The notes under the pieces were generated by a model. The model worked only from the letters and a program-made list of their open reading frames with translations, made no database searches and was not told the DNA's origin. From a virus: a stretch of DNA of 29,475 nt. The translations under genes were made by a program, and so were the position numbers. The stretch spans positions 1 to 29,475 of IMG/VR virus record IMGVR_UViG_3300042892_001290; one strand, 5' to 3'. Below are positions 15,201 through 23,047 of the stretch, one piece after another; position 1 is the first letter of the stretch; each line of letters starts with the position of its first letter.

Positions 15201-17617
15201 TCGTCGCGCAGCTTGATGCGGGCGGCCAGCACGTCGTTGACGCCTTTTTCAAGAGCGGCCTCGGCCTCGGTACGCGGGCCCACGACGTTGGCGTACGCCT
15301 CGGCGCTTTTGGACAGTAGCTCGATAGCGTGGTCGTGCTCAAGCACGAACCCGGTCAAGCGTTCGGTTTCTGCGGCTGTGGCGGCGAGGTCGGCGCGGGC
15401 TTCGGGGGAGGCATAACGCATCGCGTCGTCCACACCGGTTTGCCGCGCAATGCGGGCCAGGTTCTCGGACTCTGAGCGCCAGAAGTCGTCGGACGCTTTT
15501 TGCGTCTTGGCGATTTCACCGCGCAGAGATACGAGCTGCAATTCGCGCAGCGTTTCAGCGCCATTCTTAACCTTGGTGGCGTTGTCGGCCAGCACCAGGC
15601 CGCGGGTGACTTCGGCTTGCGTGAGGTTGATAACCTCGGAGCGGTATTTGGCGAGCGCCTTGGTGTTGGCCTCAGTCTCACCCACTTTGCCCTTGTTAGA
15701 TGCGAGCGCGTCGTCGTAGGAGGATTTGAGGGCGGCCAGGCGTTTGTAGTAGGCGTCGCTCTCGGCGGTGCCAGCACTGGCCAACAGCGCGAGCTTTTCA
15801 CGCTCACCTTGCTCGATAGACGCCAGCTCGCGCTTTTGGAATTCGCCCTGCGTGATAAGCAAGCCCGAAGCGCGGGCCGCGGTCAGGCGCATTTCGTCGG
15901 CTTGCGACTGCGACAGCACGCTCAATCGGGAGGCCGCGCGCTGGCGCTCTTGCGCTATGAGGTTGTCGGACTCCACCTTGAACGAGCCAGCGCGGGGGCC
16001 CGCGGGCGGGTTGTACTTCTCGCGGATACCCGCGATGATTTCCGCGTGGCGCTTCTCGTTTTTGTTGGCGGGGCTTTCGCTGGCGTAGCGCAGGTTTTCT
16101 TTGTTGATTTCCCGCTGTAACAGCAACGCTTTGCCGAGGTACTTGTCGTGCTCTTTGTCCGCGTTTATCTCGGCTTCCACGTCTTTGGCTCTGCGCGCAG
16201 CGTAAGCCGCGGCCCGGCCTTTGGAGCTTTCGATATTCTGGTTGTACTCGACTTGCTTTTTCAGCGCGTTCACCACGCCTTGCTCGTAATCCACGTCGCG
16301 GTCACGGCCGCGGCGATCTGCACCGGTTGTGCCTTCGCGGTCTTTTATCACCTGGGCCAAACGAGCCTGCGCCACCTCCAGCGCGGATTTCACTTCGGCC
16401 ACGGGGTCGGCGGTGCGCCCTACCCCTTTGAATTGGTCCCAGGCTGCGGCGGCGGCGGCGCCCAGCGATTTCCAAGCCTTCTCTGCGTAGCCGAGGTTTT
16501 CCACCTCGGCGGGCATTCGCTGCTCGATGGCGCTGGCCCATGCGTTTTGCGCGAGGGCGCCCGCCTCCAGCAGCTTGCCTTGCTCGGTGAGCGCTTTGAT
16601 TTGCGCGTACACCGACTGCGTGAGGAAGTGGGTAGATTCGTTCAACCGCAGGCTCGCGGCGAGCGGGTCTTTGCCCAGCTCTGAGAACTGCTTGACGGTT
16701 TCGGCCACGGCGGTGCCGGTGGCCTTCTCGAAACGGATGGCTGCGGCGGATAGGCGCGTGAACTGGTCAGCGGCGACGTTGCCGGTGCTGGCGAATGCTG
16801 CGAGTGCTTGGGCGGCCGCGCCGATAGTGCTGCCCGACGCCTTGCTCACCTCGGCGGCCATGCCCTGCAAGCGGCCCACGGTGGTGCCAGCCATGTTGCC
16901 GGTGAGTATCAGCGACTTGTTGAATTCTTGCGCTTCCTGCGCGCCCTGGTAGTACGCAACCGCTAGGGTGCCGATGGCGGCGGCCGCTGCGGTGAATGGC
17001 GTAATGAGCCCCACCACGTAGGTGCCCATGGCCTTGGCGGCGTTGCCCACCCCACCGAACATATCTTTGAGCTGCCCGCCTTGTTGCAACAGCACGGTGA
17101 GCGGTTGCTGGCCCGATTGGAGCGATACGAAAATATCGGTGAACTGCGCCGGGACGTTGCGCAAGGCGTTAGATAACTGCCCCGCGGTGAGCCCCATTTC
17201 GTTGAGGCGCGGGGTGATCTTGCGCGCGGCGGCTTCGGTAGCGCCTGCGGCGGCTACGGCTGCGCTGGCTTGCCGCGCTTGTGCCACCTCGACAGCGCGG
17301 AGCTGGTCGAGGTATGGCTTGTATATGGACGGGTCGAGGCCCTTAGAGTTCGCTTTTAGCTCGAACTTTTCAGATAGCGCTTTGCCCGTCGCTTGGATGT
17401 CGATGGTGGCGTTTTTGAGCTGCGCCACCAGGGCTTTGGTCGCCCGGTCTGCGCCTTTCAACCCGGCTTCGGCGTTGGCGCCGATGCCGTTCATGGCCGC
17501 GCTCGCGCCGGACGCAGCTCCACCCAGGTCGTTGAGTGAGCGCTTTACCGCGTTGACACCAGTGGTGACCCCGCTTGCGTCTACGTCAACGACGATGGTG
17601 GATTTAATATCTGACAT
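12272..17617 (-). CDS. tail length tape measure protein
   Basis: A 1781-residue tape measure protein that sets tail length and is threaded through the tube. Residues about 140-330 match the lambda gpH-type domain (TMP_2: QFTDIFVSLQSGQQPLTVLLQQGG, then a hydrophobic segment 199-222). The centre is alanine-rich, long helical coiled coil with a glycine-rich hydrophobic block roughly half-way. The C-terminus carries the typical AAGGFHAGGMRLVGENGPE motif. The gene lies directly after the chaperone frameshift product, two bases from its stop. It is much longer than lambda gpH (853 residues), which predicts a long tail. Confidence 0.95.
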   Translation of the reverse strand: MSDIKSTIVVDVDASGVTTGVNAVKRSLNDLGGAASGASAAMNGIGANAEAGLKGADRATKALVAQLKNATIDIQATGKALSEKFELKANSKGLDPSIYKPYLDQLRAVEVAQARQASAAVAAAGATEAAARKITPRLNEMGLTAGQLSNALRNVPAQFTDIFVSLQSGQQPLTVLLQQGGQLKDMFGGVGNAAKAMGTYVVGLITPFTAAAAAIGTLAVAYYQGAQEAQEFNKSLILTGNMAGTTVGRLQGMAAEVSKASGSTIGAAAQALAAFASTGNVAADQFTRLSAAAIRFEKATGTAVAETVKQFSELGKDPLAASLRLNESTHFLTQSVYAQIKALTEQGKLLEAGALAQNAWASAIEQRMPAEVENLGYAEKAWKSLGAAAAAAWDQFKGVGRTADPVAEVKSALEVAQARLAQVIKDREGTTGADRRGRDRDVDYEQGVVNALKKQVEYNQNIESSKGRAAAYAARRAKDVEAEINADKEHDKYLGKALLLQREINKENLRYASESPANKNEKRHAEIIAGIREKYNPPAGPRAGSFKVESDNLIAQERQRAASRLSVLSQSQADEMRLTAARASGLLITQGEFQKRELASIEQGEREKLALLASAGTAESDAYYKRLAALKSSYDDALASNKGKVGETEANTKALAKYRSEVINLTQAEVTRGLVLADNATKVKNGAETLRELQLVSLRGEIAKTQKASDDFWRSESENLARIARQTGVDDAMRYASPEARADLAATAAETERLTGFVLEHDHAIELLSKSAEAYANVVGPRTEAEAALEKGVNDVLAARIKLRDDLASKVYDSAAAAGARAVDKLAKDNLATLNKSVADAITTGLVEGGEVGAKALREVIIAELKKPISIVVQALIRPVTEGVSGAIGSFGSFGSLGSKAVEGSGLLGKVGSYLGTVEIAGSSLSAIGGSFSTGISAGFAGIETSAAAAAYTAAGQTGVATGLSAGSAVGSALAAIPVWGWALLGAAALGDFGGGKEYTTGQGLTGKFNSDGFSGRNFQDWQNDGSKGLFGIGASGKSSGTNYSDLDSKQSNALGKTFNAIQKQTAQLAESLGASTDAITGYSQDVRLALGADAEANKKAIEAMFKSIADGAAATVVNLQYVREGEGAADTLLRLSGSIAVVNGMFDVMGKSLLGVSQAGGDVASQIVDALGGLEKYQTSMAAYYEAFYTEEERHANTLQSLQKQFGAMNIALPESIEGYRDLVNAQDVSTEAGRKTYATLINLSGAFATIAADVDTLQAVLTSTAGGIKKLVDSIAAARTDIIGDKANISPSGVMSAASIRAALDIINATAGAPSSAALDSANATATGNSAAAVAAAAVVAANSTQLGTAQTARESTVAFYQNKNAELRGLAGAYSPHGTSIRLNSSGEDNAAYNYNPATNRLNPFNSIGYTSYTNTLGWASTTYSPDVAGLKADPRYRALNTTLSGGDAALASAAQAVVTAQAALTAAQNAAAQATTTKIASDQAAARAALDYAGAVDRWAAQASKSVPALQKLREETVKYYESQKALAQQMSASANSLREAVRAARGGQLDAAQSTDLQQRDFAKNYALALATSGSDKANYADKLTAALPGLTSALQNTASSRADWAVATSTLFAQSGTIADQLESSAPANYQADSLALLDGIDASLVLLDDSTRAITRAIESSGGLTAAGLRAVVTALGGTPAFAAGGFHAGGMRLVGENGPELEVTGPSRIYNASQTRGMFSSDSSRLEALVERLTAEVSNLRIEARATASNTNKTAKILERVTPDGNSLQMVAA

Positions 17618-17619
17618 GC

Positions 17620-18248
17620 TCAGTCTTTTTTATTCAAAATGGCTAGGGCTTCGGACTCGATAACGCGAACGTCCTCGAACAGTTGCTCGTATTCGGCGTC
17701 AGTCAGATTTAGGCGGTCTAACCGGTGAAAAACTACGTTGTAGTCAATCCCGGTGGGACCACCCATTCCAATGCGCCATTGTGTGGAAACACTAGAAAAA
17801 AGAGCAATCGCTTTTTCGTTCTCGGGCCATATCTCTACGATTTCGTCGGCGTAGTCAGAAAGCGCGAAGCCGAAGGCGGATAGCTCTTTTTCGTCGTCGG
17901 GGGCCGCGTACAGAGCGCACGCAGCCTCTTTTAGTTTCCCAGGCGGGCGGCTGTCAGCTCGGACAGGTATTTCTCGATGATTGCGCGTGCGGCACCGAGG
18001 TAGTTTTCGGTCAGCTTTTCGACATTCGCTTTCTCGAATGCTTCCTCCAAATCCCAGCCCGAGGCGATGTCCATGAGCACATCGGTATCTTCGCGGCTGG
18101 TGAGCCCGTCCACGAACGCTTTGAACGCTTCGCGGGTGCGGCCTTTGAATGTGAACTCCACGTCAACGGCCTTGTCGCCGGGTACGGGAATCGCCACCTT
18201 GCACTTGAATGTGGGGTTTGCGGTGAGGGATAACTTTGGCTTTGCCAT
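17620..18248 (-). CDS. tail assembly chaperone frameshift product (gpG-GT-like, -1 PRF)
   Basis: A -1 ribosomal frameshift near the end of the chaperone gene fuses its 105 residues to a further 104-codon open frame (CTA at 17934 down to the stop at 17620-17622), giving about 209 residues. The extension has no start codon of its own and contains YADEIVEIWPEN and STQWRIGMGGPTG, the hallmark of DUF1799, the usual 'T' partner of such chaperones. It ends two bases before the tape measure ATG. In lambda-type phages the minor frameshifted form bridges the tape measure to the tail tube protein during assembly. Both the canonical slippery heptamer and the family match are visible. Confidence 0.88.
17931..18248 (-). 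CDS. tail assembly chaperone, unshifted form (gpG-like)
   Basis: A 105-residue acidic/helical protein of the phage tail assembly chaperone type (Phage_TAC). It has an N-terminal beta region (LSLTANPTFKCKVAIPVPG, then VEFTFKGRT) and C-terminal helices ending LTAARLGN. It is the major product of the frameshift gene and coats the tape measure before tube assembly. It sits between the major tail protein and the tape measure, the canonical position. The Shine-Dalgarno sequence is weak. Confidence 0.87.
   Translation of the reverse strand: MAKPKLSLTANPTFKCKVAIPVPGDKAVDVEFTFKGRTREAFKAFVDGLTSREDTDVLMDIASGWDLEEAFEKANVEKLTENYLGAARAIIEKYLSELTAARLGN
17934..17940 (-). promoter_or_regulatory. -1 programmed ribosomal frameshift site G GGA AAC
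   Basis: On the minus strand the last sense codons of the chaperone frame read CTG GGA AAC TAA. The heptamer G GGA AAC is an X XXY YYZ slippery sequence in the correct phase, and the zero-frame stop follows immediately. After slippage the ribosome reads GGG AAA CTA AAA GAG and stays open for 104 codons. The same kind of heptamer is used by tail chaperone genes in lambda and relatives. Confidence 0.9.
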
Positions 18249-18271
18249 GATTTTGCTTTCTTATCGACAGG

Positions 18272-18302
18272 AAAAAGACCCGACAAGGTGCGACCAAGCG
18301 GG
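18272..18302 (-). terminator. possible weak second terminator hairpin
   Basis: On the minus strand, CCCG...CGGG with an inner GGT/ACC pairing around CGC is followed by TCTTTTT. The stem is interrupted and the case is weaker than for the hairpin just upstream at 18307-18329. Confidence 0.3.
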
Positions 18303-18306
18303 CATG

Positions 18307-18329
18307 AAAAAGCCCACCGAAGTGGGCTT
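18307..18329 (-). terminator. terminator-like hairpin with UUCG loop after the major tail gene
   Basis: On the minus strand AGCCCAC-TTCG-GTGGGCT is followed by TTTTC. The UUCG tetraloop with a C-G closing pair is exceptionally stable. It begins 11 bp after the major tail protein stop. Confidence 0.8.
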
Positions 18330-18340
18330 GCGGCAACGTC

Positions 18341-18988
18341 TTAGGAGGCGTAGCGAACAGGGCGCGATTGCAGAGAGAACGTAGCGCTCACCTGCATCAC
18401 TTGACCCTTGGACACGGACGGTGTTTCGTTCAAGGAAACGTACCCTTGGTACAGAATGAACGAGCCGTCAGGCATGGCGATCTTCAAAGCGCGAACAGCG
18501 CGGGCATCGCTCGCAGCTTTCAACGCGATGTAACCAGCCAGGGTTGGGTCATCGGCAATGTCAATCTTGATAGATTGCGCTGAGAAGATGGTCGGGATTT
18601 GCGTTTCGTAGTTCTGCTCCAAAAAGCTGAACGTAGCGAATTGCTGGTCACCGCCCGACGTCGAGAAGCCCATGATCTGGCTGATTTGCTGAAACGCCGT
18701 GATTTCCTGCGCAGTGCCGGTGCCTGAACCCGACGGGTACAGGGCGACGCTGGCGGTGTCGATACCGTCCAGGTTGAACGCATTGGTTACCGAACCCGCG
18801 ACGCGAACGACACGGTTGTTCAGGTTGGACCAACCGGACACCATGCTCACGAGCGCGCCGTTGGCGAGGCCGTGCGCTGTGGAGGTTGCTACGCCGGGGT
18901 TGGCGTTGGTCAGTGCGGAAATGGTCTTGAGGGCACCATAGGTAGTTGCGAGAGAAACAATCGCGCCATCGGGTAAACGTGCTGCCAT
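18341..18988 (-). CDS. major tail tube protein
   Basis: A 215-residue protein with beta-rich composition, lying between the DUF3168 tail terminator and the chaperone gene, the canonical place of the tube subunit. Residues 20-65 (NPGVATSTAHGLANGALV...SGWSNLNNRVVRVAG) look like a small inserted beta domain displayed on the tube. The C-terminal half (EQNYETQIP...QGYVSLNETPSVSKGQVMQVSATFSL) matches the usual tube-protein ending. The start has a strong AAGGAG. The gene is bracketed by terminator-like hairpins on both sides, as is the major capsid gene. Confidence 0.85.
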   Translation of the reverse strand: MAARLPDGAIVSLATTYGALKTISALTNANPGVATSTAHGLANGALVSMVSGWSNLNNRVVRVAGSVTNAFNLDGIDTASVALYPSGSGTGTAQEITAFQQISQIMGFSTSGGDQQFATFSFLEQNYETQIPTIFSAQSIKIDIADDPTLAGYIALKAASDARAVRALKIAMPDGSFILYQGYVSLNETPSVSKGQVMQVSATFSLQSRPVRYAS

Positions 18989-19006
18989 GAGAGGCTCCTT
19001 TTAAGT

Positions 19007-19029
19007 AAAAAAGCCCACTTGACGCGGGC
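19007..19029 (-). terminator. terminator-like hairpin just upstream of the major tail gene
   Basis: On the minus strand GCCCGC-GTCAA-GTGGGC (one G-U pair) is followed by six T. It lies immediately before the Shine-Dalgarno sequence of the major tail gene and directly after a second hairpin (19033-19064). Confidence 0.7.
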
Positions 19030-19032
19030 ATG

Positions 19033-19064
19033 AAAAAAGCCGCCCTGATTGCTCAAGGCGGCTT
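19033..19064 (-). terminator. terminator after the DUF3168 gene
   Basis: On the minus strand an 8-bp stem AAGCCGCC/GGCGGCTT with loop TTGAGCAATCAG is followed by TTTT. It is tandem with the hairpin at 19007-19029, and its loop shares TGAGCAATC with the hairpin after the capsid gene. Confidence 0.8.
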
Positions 19065-19097
19065 GCTTGTGTGGGCCGCTAGGCCCGAATTAGTCGG

Positions 19098-19454
19098 CTA
19101 TCTGGTTGACCAGACAGAGAAATCTTGCAAGCTGGTGTAGACCAGCATGTCGTTGTCGTAGCCTGTGCTCGGCGCGCTCTGCGGCCGCGCTTGGAACGCG
19201 GTGGCCGACACCATGGCGCTCTCCACCAGCAACATGGTTGCGCTGGCGCTGGCGCGGGTGTTGGCCCACACGTTGATCTGGAACCGCCCGTTCTGCTTAG
19301 AGGGAACTGCGTTCTCCAAGTAGGTGAGCGCACGCCCGCCGATCTGGCTGTAAGTGATGTACGGCCGCGCCGTGGCAATGGGGGCCACGTCAGGGAAAAC
19401 GCGGTTCGCCACCAGCCCACCGAGCGCAGTAAAAATATCGGCTTCGACGGTCAT
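19098..19454 (-). CDS. tail terminator/completion protein (DUF3168)
   Basis: A 118-residue DUF3168 protein (HK97 gp11/lambda U-like). Such proteins cap the tail tube and set the joint to the head. Typical features are MTVEADIFTALGGLV at the N-terminus, the RPYITYSQIGG segment and a QINVWA strand. The start overlaps the stop of the gp10-like gene (ATGA). Confidence 0.83.
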   Translation of the reverse strand: MTVEADIFTALGGLVANRVFPDVAPIATARPYITYSQIGGRALTYLENAVPSKQNGRFQINVWANTRASASATMLLVESAMVSATAFQARPQSAPSTGYDNDMLVYTSLQDFSVWSTR

Positions 19455-20008
19455 ATGAACGCTTTCAGAATTCGCTCTTGCAGTTCTTTTTCCGCAGCCT
19501 TTACGGCTTCGGTGTTCTTGGCCTCATATGTGGCGCGCAGGAATGACCGGGGCGCGTGTTGTATGGGCCCGCCTTTGCGCAGCACGTAATAGGCGTCTTT
19601 AACCGCTTGCGACGCATTGCGTTTGGGCCTAGGCTTGCCGCGCATTTCGGGGCGTACCGCGGTCCACCACTGGCCTTTCTTGTCCAGGTAGCTCGCGTAG
19701 CGTTGCAACCACCCATACTCAAGTAGCTGCCCATGGAACGCCACCGGTGTGGCGCGGCCTTTGCCCTTGTTCCACGAAATGTGATACCGGGCGCTGTAGC
19801 CGTCAAGGCTTCGCTCTTTGACGTACTTCTGGAATATGGATTGACTCAGTATTCCGCTGTCTTTGATTGCGCCCGCGCGCAACCGCATTTCGTCGTAGTA
19901 CACCTGTGCCGCGGCTTGCGCGGCCGGGCGAACAGAGTCCGCTATTGTTTGCCGTAACTTGTCCACCTGCGAGGTCAGCCCCGAGGTGTCGAAATCAAGT
20001 CGCAACAT
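19451..20008 (-). CDS. HK97 gp10-like tail completion protein
   Basis: A 185-residue protein in the position of HK97 gp10, between head-tail adaptor and tail terminator. The N-terminus (LRLDFDTSGLTSQVDKLRQ) and the C-terminal helix match the family's look; the middle is basic (RPEMRGKPRPKRNASQ). It overlaps the adaptor gene by 14 bp. It is somewhat longer than the average family member. The probable role is in tail completion or joining to the connector. Confidence 0.78.
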   Translation of the reverse strand: MLRLDFDTSGLTSQVDKLRQTIADSVRPAAQAAAQVYYDEMRLRAGAIKDSGILSQSIFQKYVKERSLDGYSARYHISWNKGKGRATPVAFHGQLLEYGWLQRYASYLDKKGQWWTAVRPEMRGKPRPKRNASQAVKDAYYVLRKGGPIQHAPRSFLRATYEAKNTEAVKAAEKELQERILKAFI

Positions 20009-20318
20009 TGATGGCCTCGCACACCAAATCCACCGACACCTTGCGGGGGTCGGGTATCACCGCGTTGACCGCGAATACCTGCGTACCGAACACCACCCGC
20101 ATGCCCGCGTTAAGGCCGGTGCGGTAGCGCAACCGGACACTGGCGCGCACCACAGAGGTGTCGGCACCTGATTTGATGGCGCTAATGCCGCTCTCGTGGC
20201 GCACGTCGGCCCACGTTGTTGTGGTGTCAAGCCATGACGTAGACGGCTGGCCTAGCGCGTCCTGCGTGGCCACAGGGGCTTGCAGGGTGACGCGGTGGCG
20301 TAGCTGCCCGGGGCTCAT
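19995..20318 (-). CDS. head-tail adaptor (Phage_H_T_join family)
   Basis: A 107-residue beta-barrel-type protein with the family signature at its start (SPGQLRHRVTLQAPVATQDALGQ), a W.DVRHESG segment, and RYRTGLNAGMRVVFG in the C-terminal half. It forms the ring that closes the head-tail interface. The start codon lies in an ATGA overlap with the connector gene. Confidence 0.87.
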   Translation of the reverse strand: MSPGQLRHRVTLQAPVATQDALGQPSTSWLDTTTTWADVRHESGISAIKSGADTSVVRASVRLRYRTGLNAGMRVVFGTQVFAVNAVIPDPRKVSVDLVCEAINVAT

Positions 20319-20899
20319 ATCGCGCGCACCACATAGCGGTCCAGAAGTGCGTCCACGAAACTCATTTTCACGGTGGTGGACACGGCCCGCGCTGAGTAGG
20401 ATTCCGCTTCGCGGTTCTCGAACAGCGCGCTGACTTGCAATTTAATCCACGCTTTGATTGACTCTGGCACGGCTGCGGCGTTGGCGTAACCGGCAACGTA
20501 GCGAACCGACACGGCGTTTACCTGGTCGCGGGTGGCGGGCCATTCACTGCCGTAAGCGGGGGTGATGTGGGCGTAGTCGTCGCCGTCAGCTGCGTCGAGC
20601 ACGTAACCCGGGGCTGCGAGCGTTTGCAGCGCACCCGCTGTGTCGTAGTAGGTGACGCTGGTGATTGTCTGCACCGGGGTGCGGGTCAGCTCCAGTGCGT
20701 CGGGGAACTTGTCTAGCGTCATGTCCCACGTTTGCGTCATGAGCGCACGCCCGGTGTGTTGCTCGGCCATTTCCGTGGCGGCCACGATAAACGCGGTAAT
20801 CAGGGCGTCCTCGTCCGTCGTGTCCACCCGCAGGTGTGCCTTGGCCTCGGCCAGGGTCACCGGTTGGGTGCCCGCAGCGGCGAATAGTTTGAGTGCCAT
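20315..20899 (-). CDS. head-tail connector (gp6/phiE125 gp8-like)
   Basis: A 194-residue helical connector protein. LAEAKAHLRVDTTDEDALITAF and the following helix AATEMAEQHTGRALM are the typical N-terminal signature of the gp6-like connector family. The middle has VTYYDTAGALQTL and the C-terminus a helix ending in the overlap with the adaptor gene. It docks under the portal. The Shine-Dalgarno sequence AGGA precedes the ATG. Confidence 0.86.
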   Translation of the reverse strand: MALKLFAAAGTQPVTLAEAKAHLRVDTTDEDALITAFIVAATEMAEQHTGRALMTQTWDMTLDKFPDALELTRTPVQTITSVTYYDTAGALQTLAAPGYVLDAADGDDYAHITPAYGSEWPATRDQVNAVSVRYVAGYANAAAVPESIKAWIKLQVSALFENREAESYSARAVSTTVKMSFVDALLDRYVVRAI

Positions 20900-20918
20900 G
20901 TGCTATTCCTAATGGGGT

Positions 20919-22601
20919 CTAGGCCGTCCAGCCATTACCGACGAGGGTTGCCACAGAGCCGCCAGCAGCCGATGTGTTGAACGTGATAGCGGCCCAGAGG
21001 TCGCCTGTGTACGTCGCCGCAAAGGTATGAATTGTTGTGAACGTGGTTGGTGTTGCTGTCCTGGCTACTTGACACAACACAGTCCCCGACGAACGGATAA
21101 ACCGGATAACGTCGCCGTCTGCTGGTGCCAATGCCGTGTCTGGGTCTTGAGAACTACCGCCGCCCTCGTAGATCATTCGGTATGTGTCTGAGTTGTGGTT
21201 CAGAACTCCATACTTGTAGCCGCTTGCGCCGTCGTTGTATGCCGGGTTGGTCTGCGATGTGACAAGACCCACCATCCGAGTCGATGCTAGATCGTCCAGC
21301 GTGTAGATGCATCGCAGGCTACCGTCAACACCGCTTGGCATTTTGAGGTTAGACGTGCCGCAATGGTCCACGGTGTACGCCGCGCCCGTGTCGCATGTGT
21401 AGGTCCAGCCAACACCCGCGCTTCCTGATTCTGTAATCAAGCTGCCAGCAAACGCTGTCATTCTGACAAATGCGTCCGATAGCCCCGCGCTTGTAGACGC
21501 TGTTGCAGTTGAAGAATACGCGCCCGCTGTTGCGTTGTAGTTGGTGGCTCTAACCCGGAAATCGTAGCTGGTGCCTGCTGTCAACCCTGTCGCTGTGCCG
21601 CTTGCTGTTGTTGAAACCCCATCTGATACGGTGGTCCAGGTGCCAGCGCCCGCTGGTGAATACTGGATTTGATAATCCCGCACGGTGCCCGTTGCTGGTG
21701 CCGCCCAGGTTAGCGGCATGGATGTGTTGGTTGCCGTTCCAGTGGTTAGCCCTGTGACTTGCCCAGGTGCGGCCTCTCCCGCGTTGGCCTGCGCCGTGGC
21801 GATGCCGTTGGCCATGGTGGTACCCATTAGGCGCGCACCAGCGGCGTTGTAATGGAGCTGGTCCCCGCTGTCGTAGCCGGTGCCGATGGCCACTTTTGTG
21901 GCAAATGGGTAATTTGTGCCAATGGCGGTATGGGCTGCGTCGATGGCAGGATAACCACCCCGCGAAGATATGGCCTCTGGCATCATTTGACCCATAACGA
22001 ACCATGCGCTAGACGCGCCTGTAATGCCTGCTTTCATGCCAGCGATTAACGCCGCCAATGCTGTCTGATACGTGGCTTGTGGCACGGTGTTTTCTCCGTC
22101 GCCCTCACCCTGTAACCAGCAAATACCCTTGAATGTAGACCCCGGAAAAGCCGCCACCGCCGCCGATATGGCCCGGTTGGCTTGGTCTATCGCGCTTAGG
22201 TAGTCGGCATCGTTGGAGCCGTAGGGGCTCCATGTTGTAGAGCCCGTTACAAGCGATGTGCCACCCCTTGCGAATGGGACTAAAAGCACTTTTCGGTTGT
22301 ATAGGGCGTTATACCGTTTGGCGAAAAACATACCCGGTCCCACACCGTTGGGGGCCGCTACCGTATCCGGCATCGTCAACGGGTCGCTGCCTGCAAAGAT
22401 GGTGCGGTAGGTGCCTGCGCCGGAGTAGCACCCGAACTGGTACACGTCGGCGTCTGTGGTGTCTATTCCCGCGCTGTACGTGCCACGGCCGGACATGTTC
22501 GATTGACCGGCCAACAACACAATGTCGTAGTAGTCTGGCATGACTGTTGCGCCGCTACCCGCTATCAACATGCGCAGGTAGTCGTTAAAAGTAAGCGGCA
22601 T
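20919..22601 (-). CDS. SGNH/SASA-type carbohydrate esterase with Fn3 domain, in head module
   Basis: A 560-residue protein. Residues 25-265 form an SGNH hydrolase of the sialate O-acetylesterase type: nucleophile S34 in AGQSNM, WLQGEGD (162-168) and a D-x-x-H dyad (D247, H250) with HYNAAG. Residues about 278-370 are a fibronectin type III domain (VTGLT...YQIQYSPAGAGTW...GTSYDFRVRA). The C-terminal 190 residues are beta-rich, lectin-like. It would remove O-acetyl groups from surface sugars. The location is odd: inside the head region between the capsid and connector genes rather than among the tail fibre genes. It has a GGGAG Shine-Dalgarno sequence. Confidence 0.78.
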   Translation of the reverse strand: MPLTFNDYLRMLIAGSGATVMPDYYDIVLLAGQSNMSGRGTYSAGIDTTDADVYQFGCYSGAGTYRTIFAGSDPLTMPDTVAAPNGVGPGMFFAKRYNALYNRKVLLVPFARGGTSLVTGSTTWSPYGSNDADYLSAIDQANRAISAAVAAFPGSTFKGICWLQGEGDGENTVPQATYQTALAALIAGMKAGITGASSAWFVMGQMMPEAISSRGGYPAIDAAHTAIGTNYPFATKVAIGTGYDSGDQLHYNAAGARLMGTTMANGIATAQANAGEAAPGQVTGLTTGTATNTSMPLTWAAPATGTVRDYQIQYSPAGAGTWTTVSDGVSTTASGTATGLTAGTSYDFRVRATNYNATAGAYSSTATASTSAGLSDAFVRMTAFAGSLITESGSAGVGWTYTCDTGAAYTVDHCGTSNLKMPSGVDGSLRCIYTLDDLASTRMVGLVTSQTNPAYNDGASGYKYGVLNHNSDTYRMIYEGGGSSQDPDTALAPADGDVIRFIRSSGTVLCQVARTATPTTFTTIHTFAATYTGDLWAAITFNTSAAGGSVATLVGNGWTA

Positions 22602-22603
22602 GG

Positions 22604-23047
22604 CTAGCTCCCGCTCACACCATAACCATCACCCTCGGTGTAGGGTGTCAAAGCGACTCCTGCCGGGTTAGCGCTGCGCGCCCGGGTGAGTGTGGTGGCG
22701 GCACCGTTGATGTTTGCGCCACCGCTTACCGCAATGGATAGGTTGCCCGATGCAGGCGGAATGAACGCCACACGGGGGCGCGGCGACAAGCCTGCGGGGA
22801 TGGTTACCGTAAGCGCTGCGGTGCAAGCAAACACAGTGCCATCATCGGATGCCTTCAACGTGAAGCCCGCGTCCACCCGCGTCTGCCCGCTGTACGTGGT
22901 TTTGTCGATAGGCGGCGTGTACGTCGCTCCGCCTGTCAAAACGGTGTCGGCCAGCTTCGCGGCGACTAAGCCAGCCTCATTCGCGGCGTCAGTTACGAGG
23001 GCGTTGGCGGGGAATCCGTTCCACGCGGCTAAGAGTCGTACGGTCAT
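22604..23047 (-). CDS. putative capsid-region beta-domain protein
   Basis: A 147-residue protein with two parts. Residues 1-40 (LLAAWNGFPANALVT...AGLVAAKLAD) resemble the short domain of the neighbouring 64-residue protein and of small capsid-associated phage proteins. Residues 60-147 (LKASDDGTVFACTAALTVTIP and onward) are a beta-repeat domain common in phage surface proteins and fibres. It is tightly placed between that small gene and the esterase gene, with GGAG before the ATG. A decoration or display role on the head is inferred from position and composition. Confidence 0.6.
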   Translation of the reverse strand: MTVRLLAAWNGFPANALVTDAANEAGLVAAKLADTVLTGGATYTPPIDKTTYSGQTRVDAGFTLKASDDGTVFACTAALTVTIPAGLSPRPRVAFIPPASGNLSIAVSGGANINGAATTLTRARSANPAGVALTPYTEGDGYGVSGS

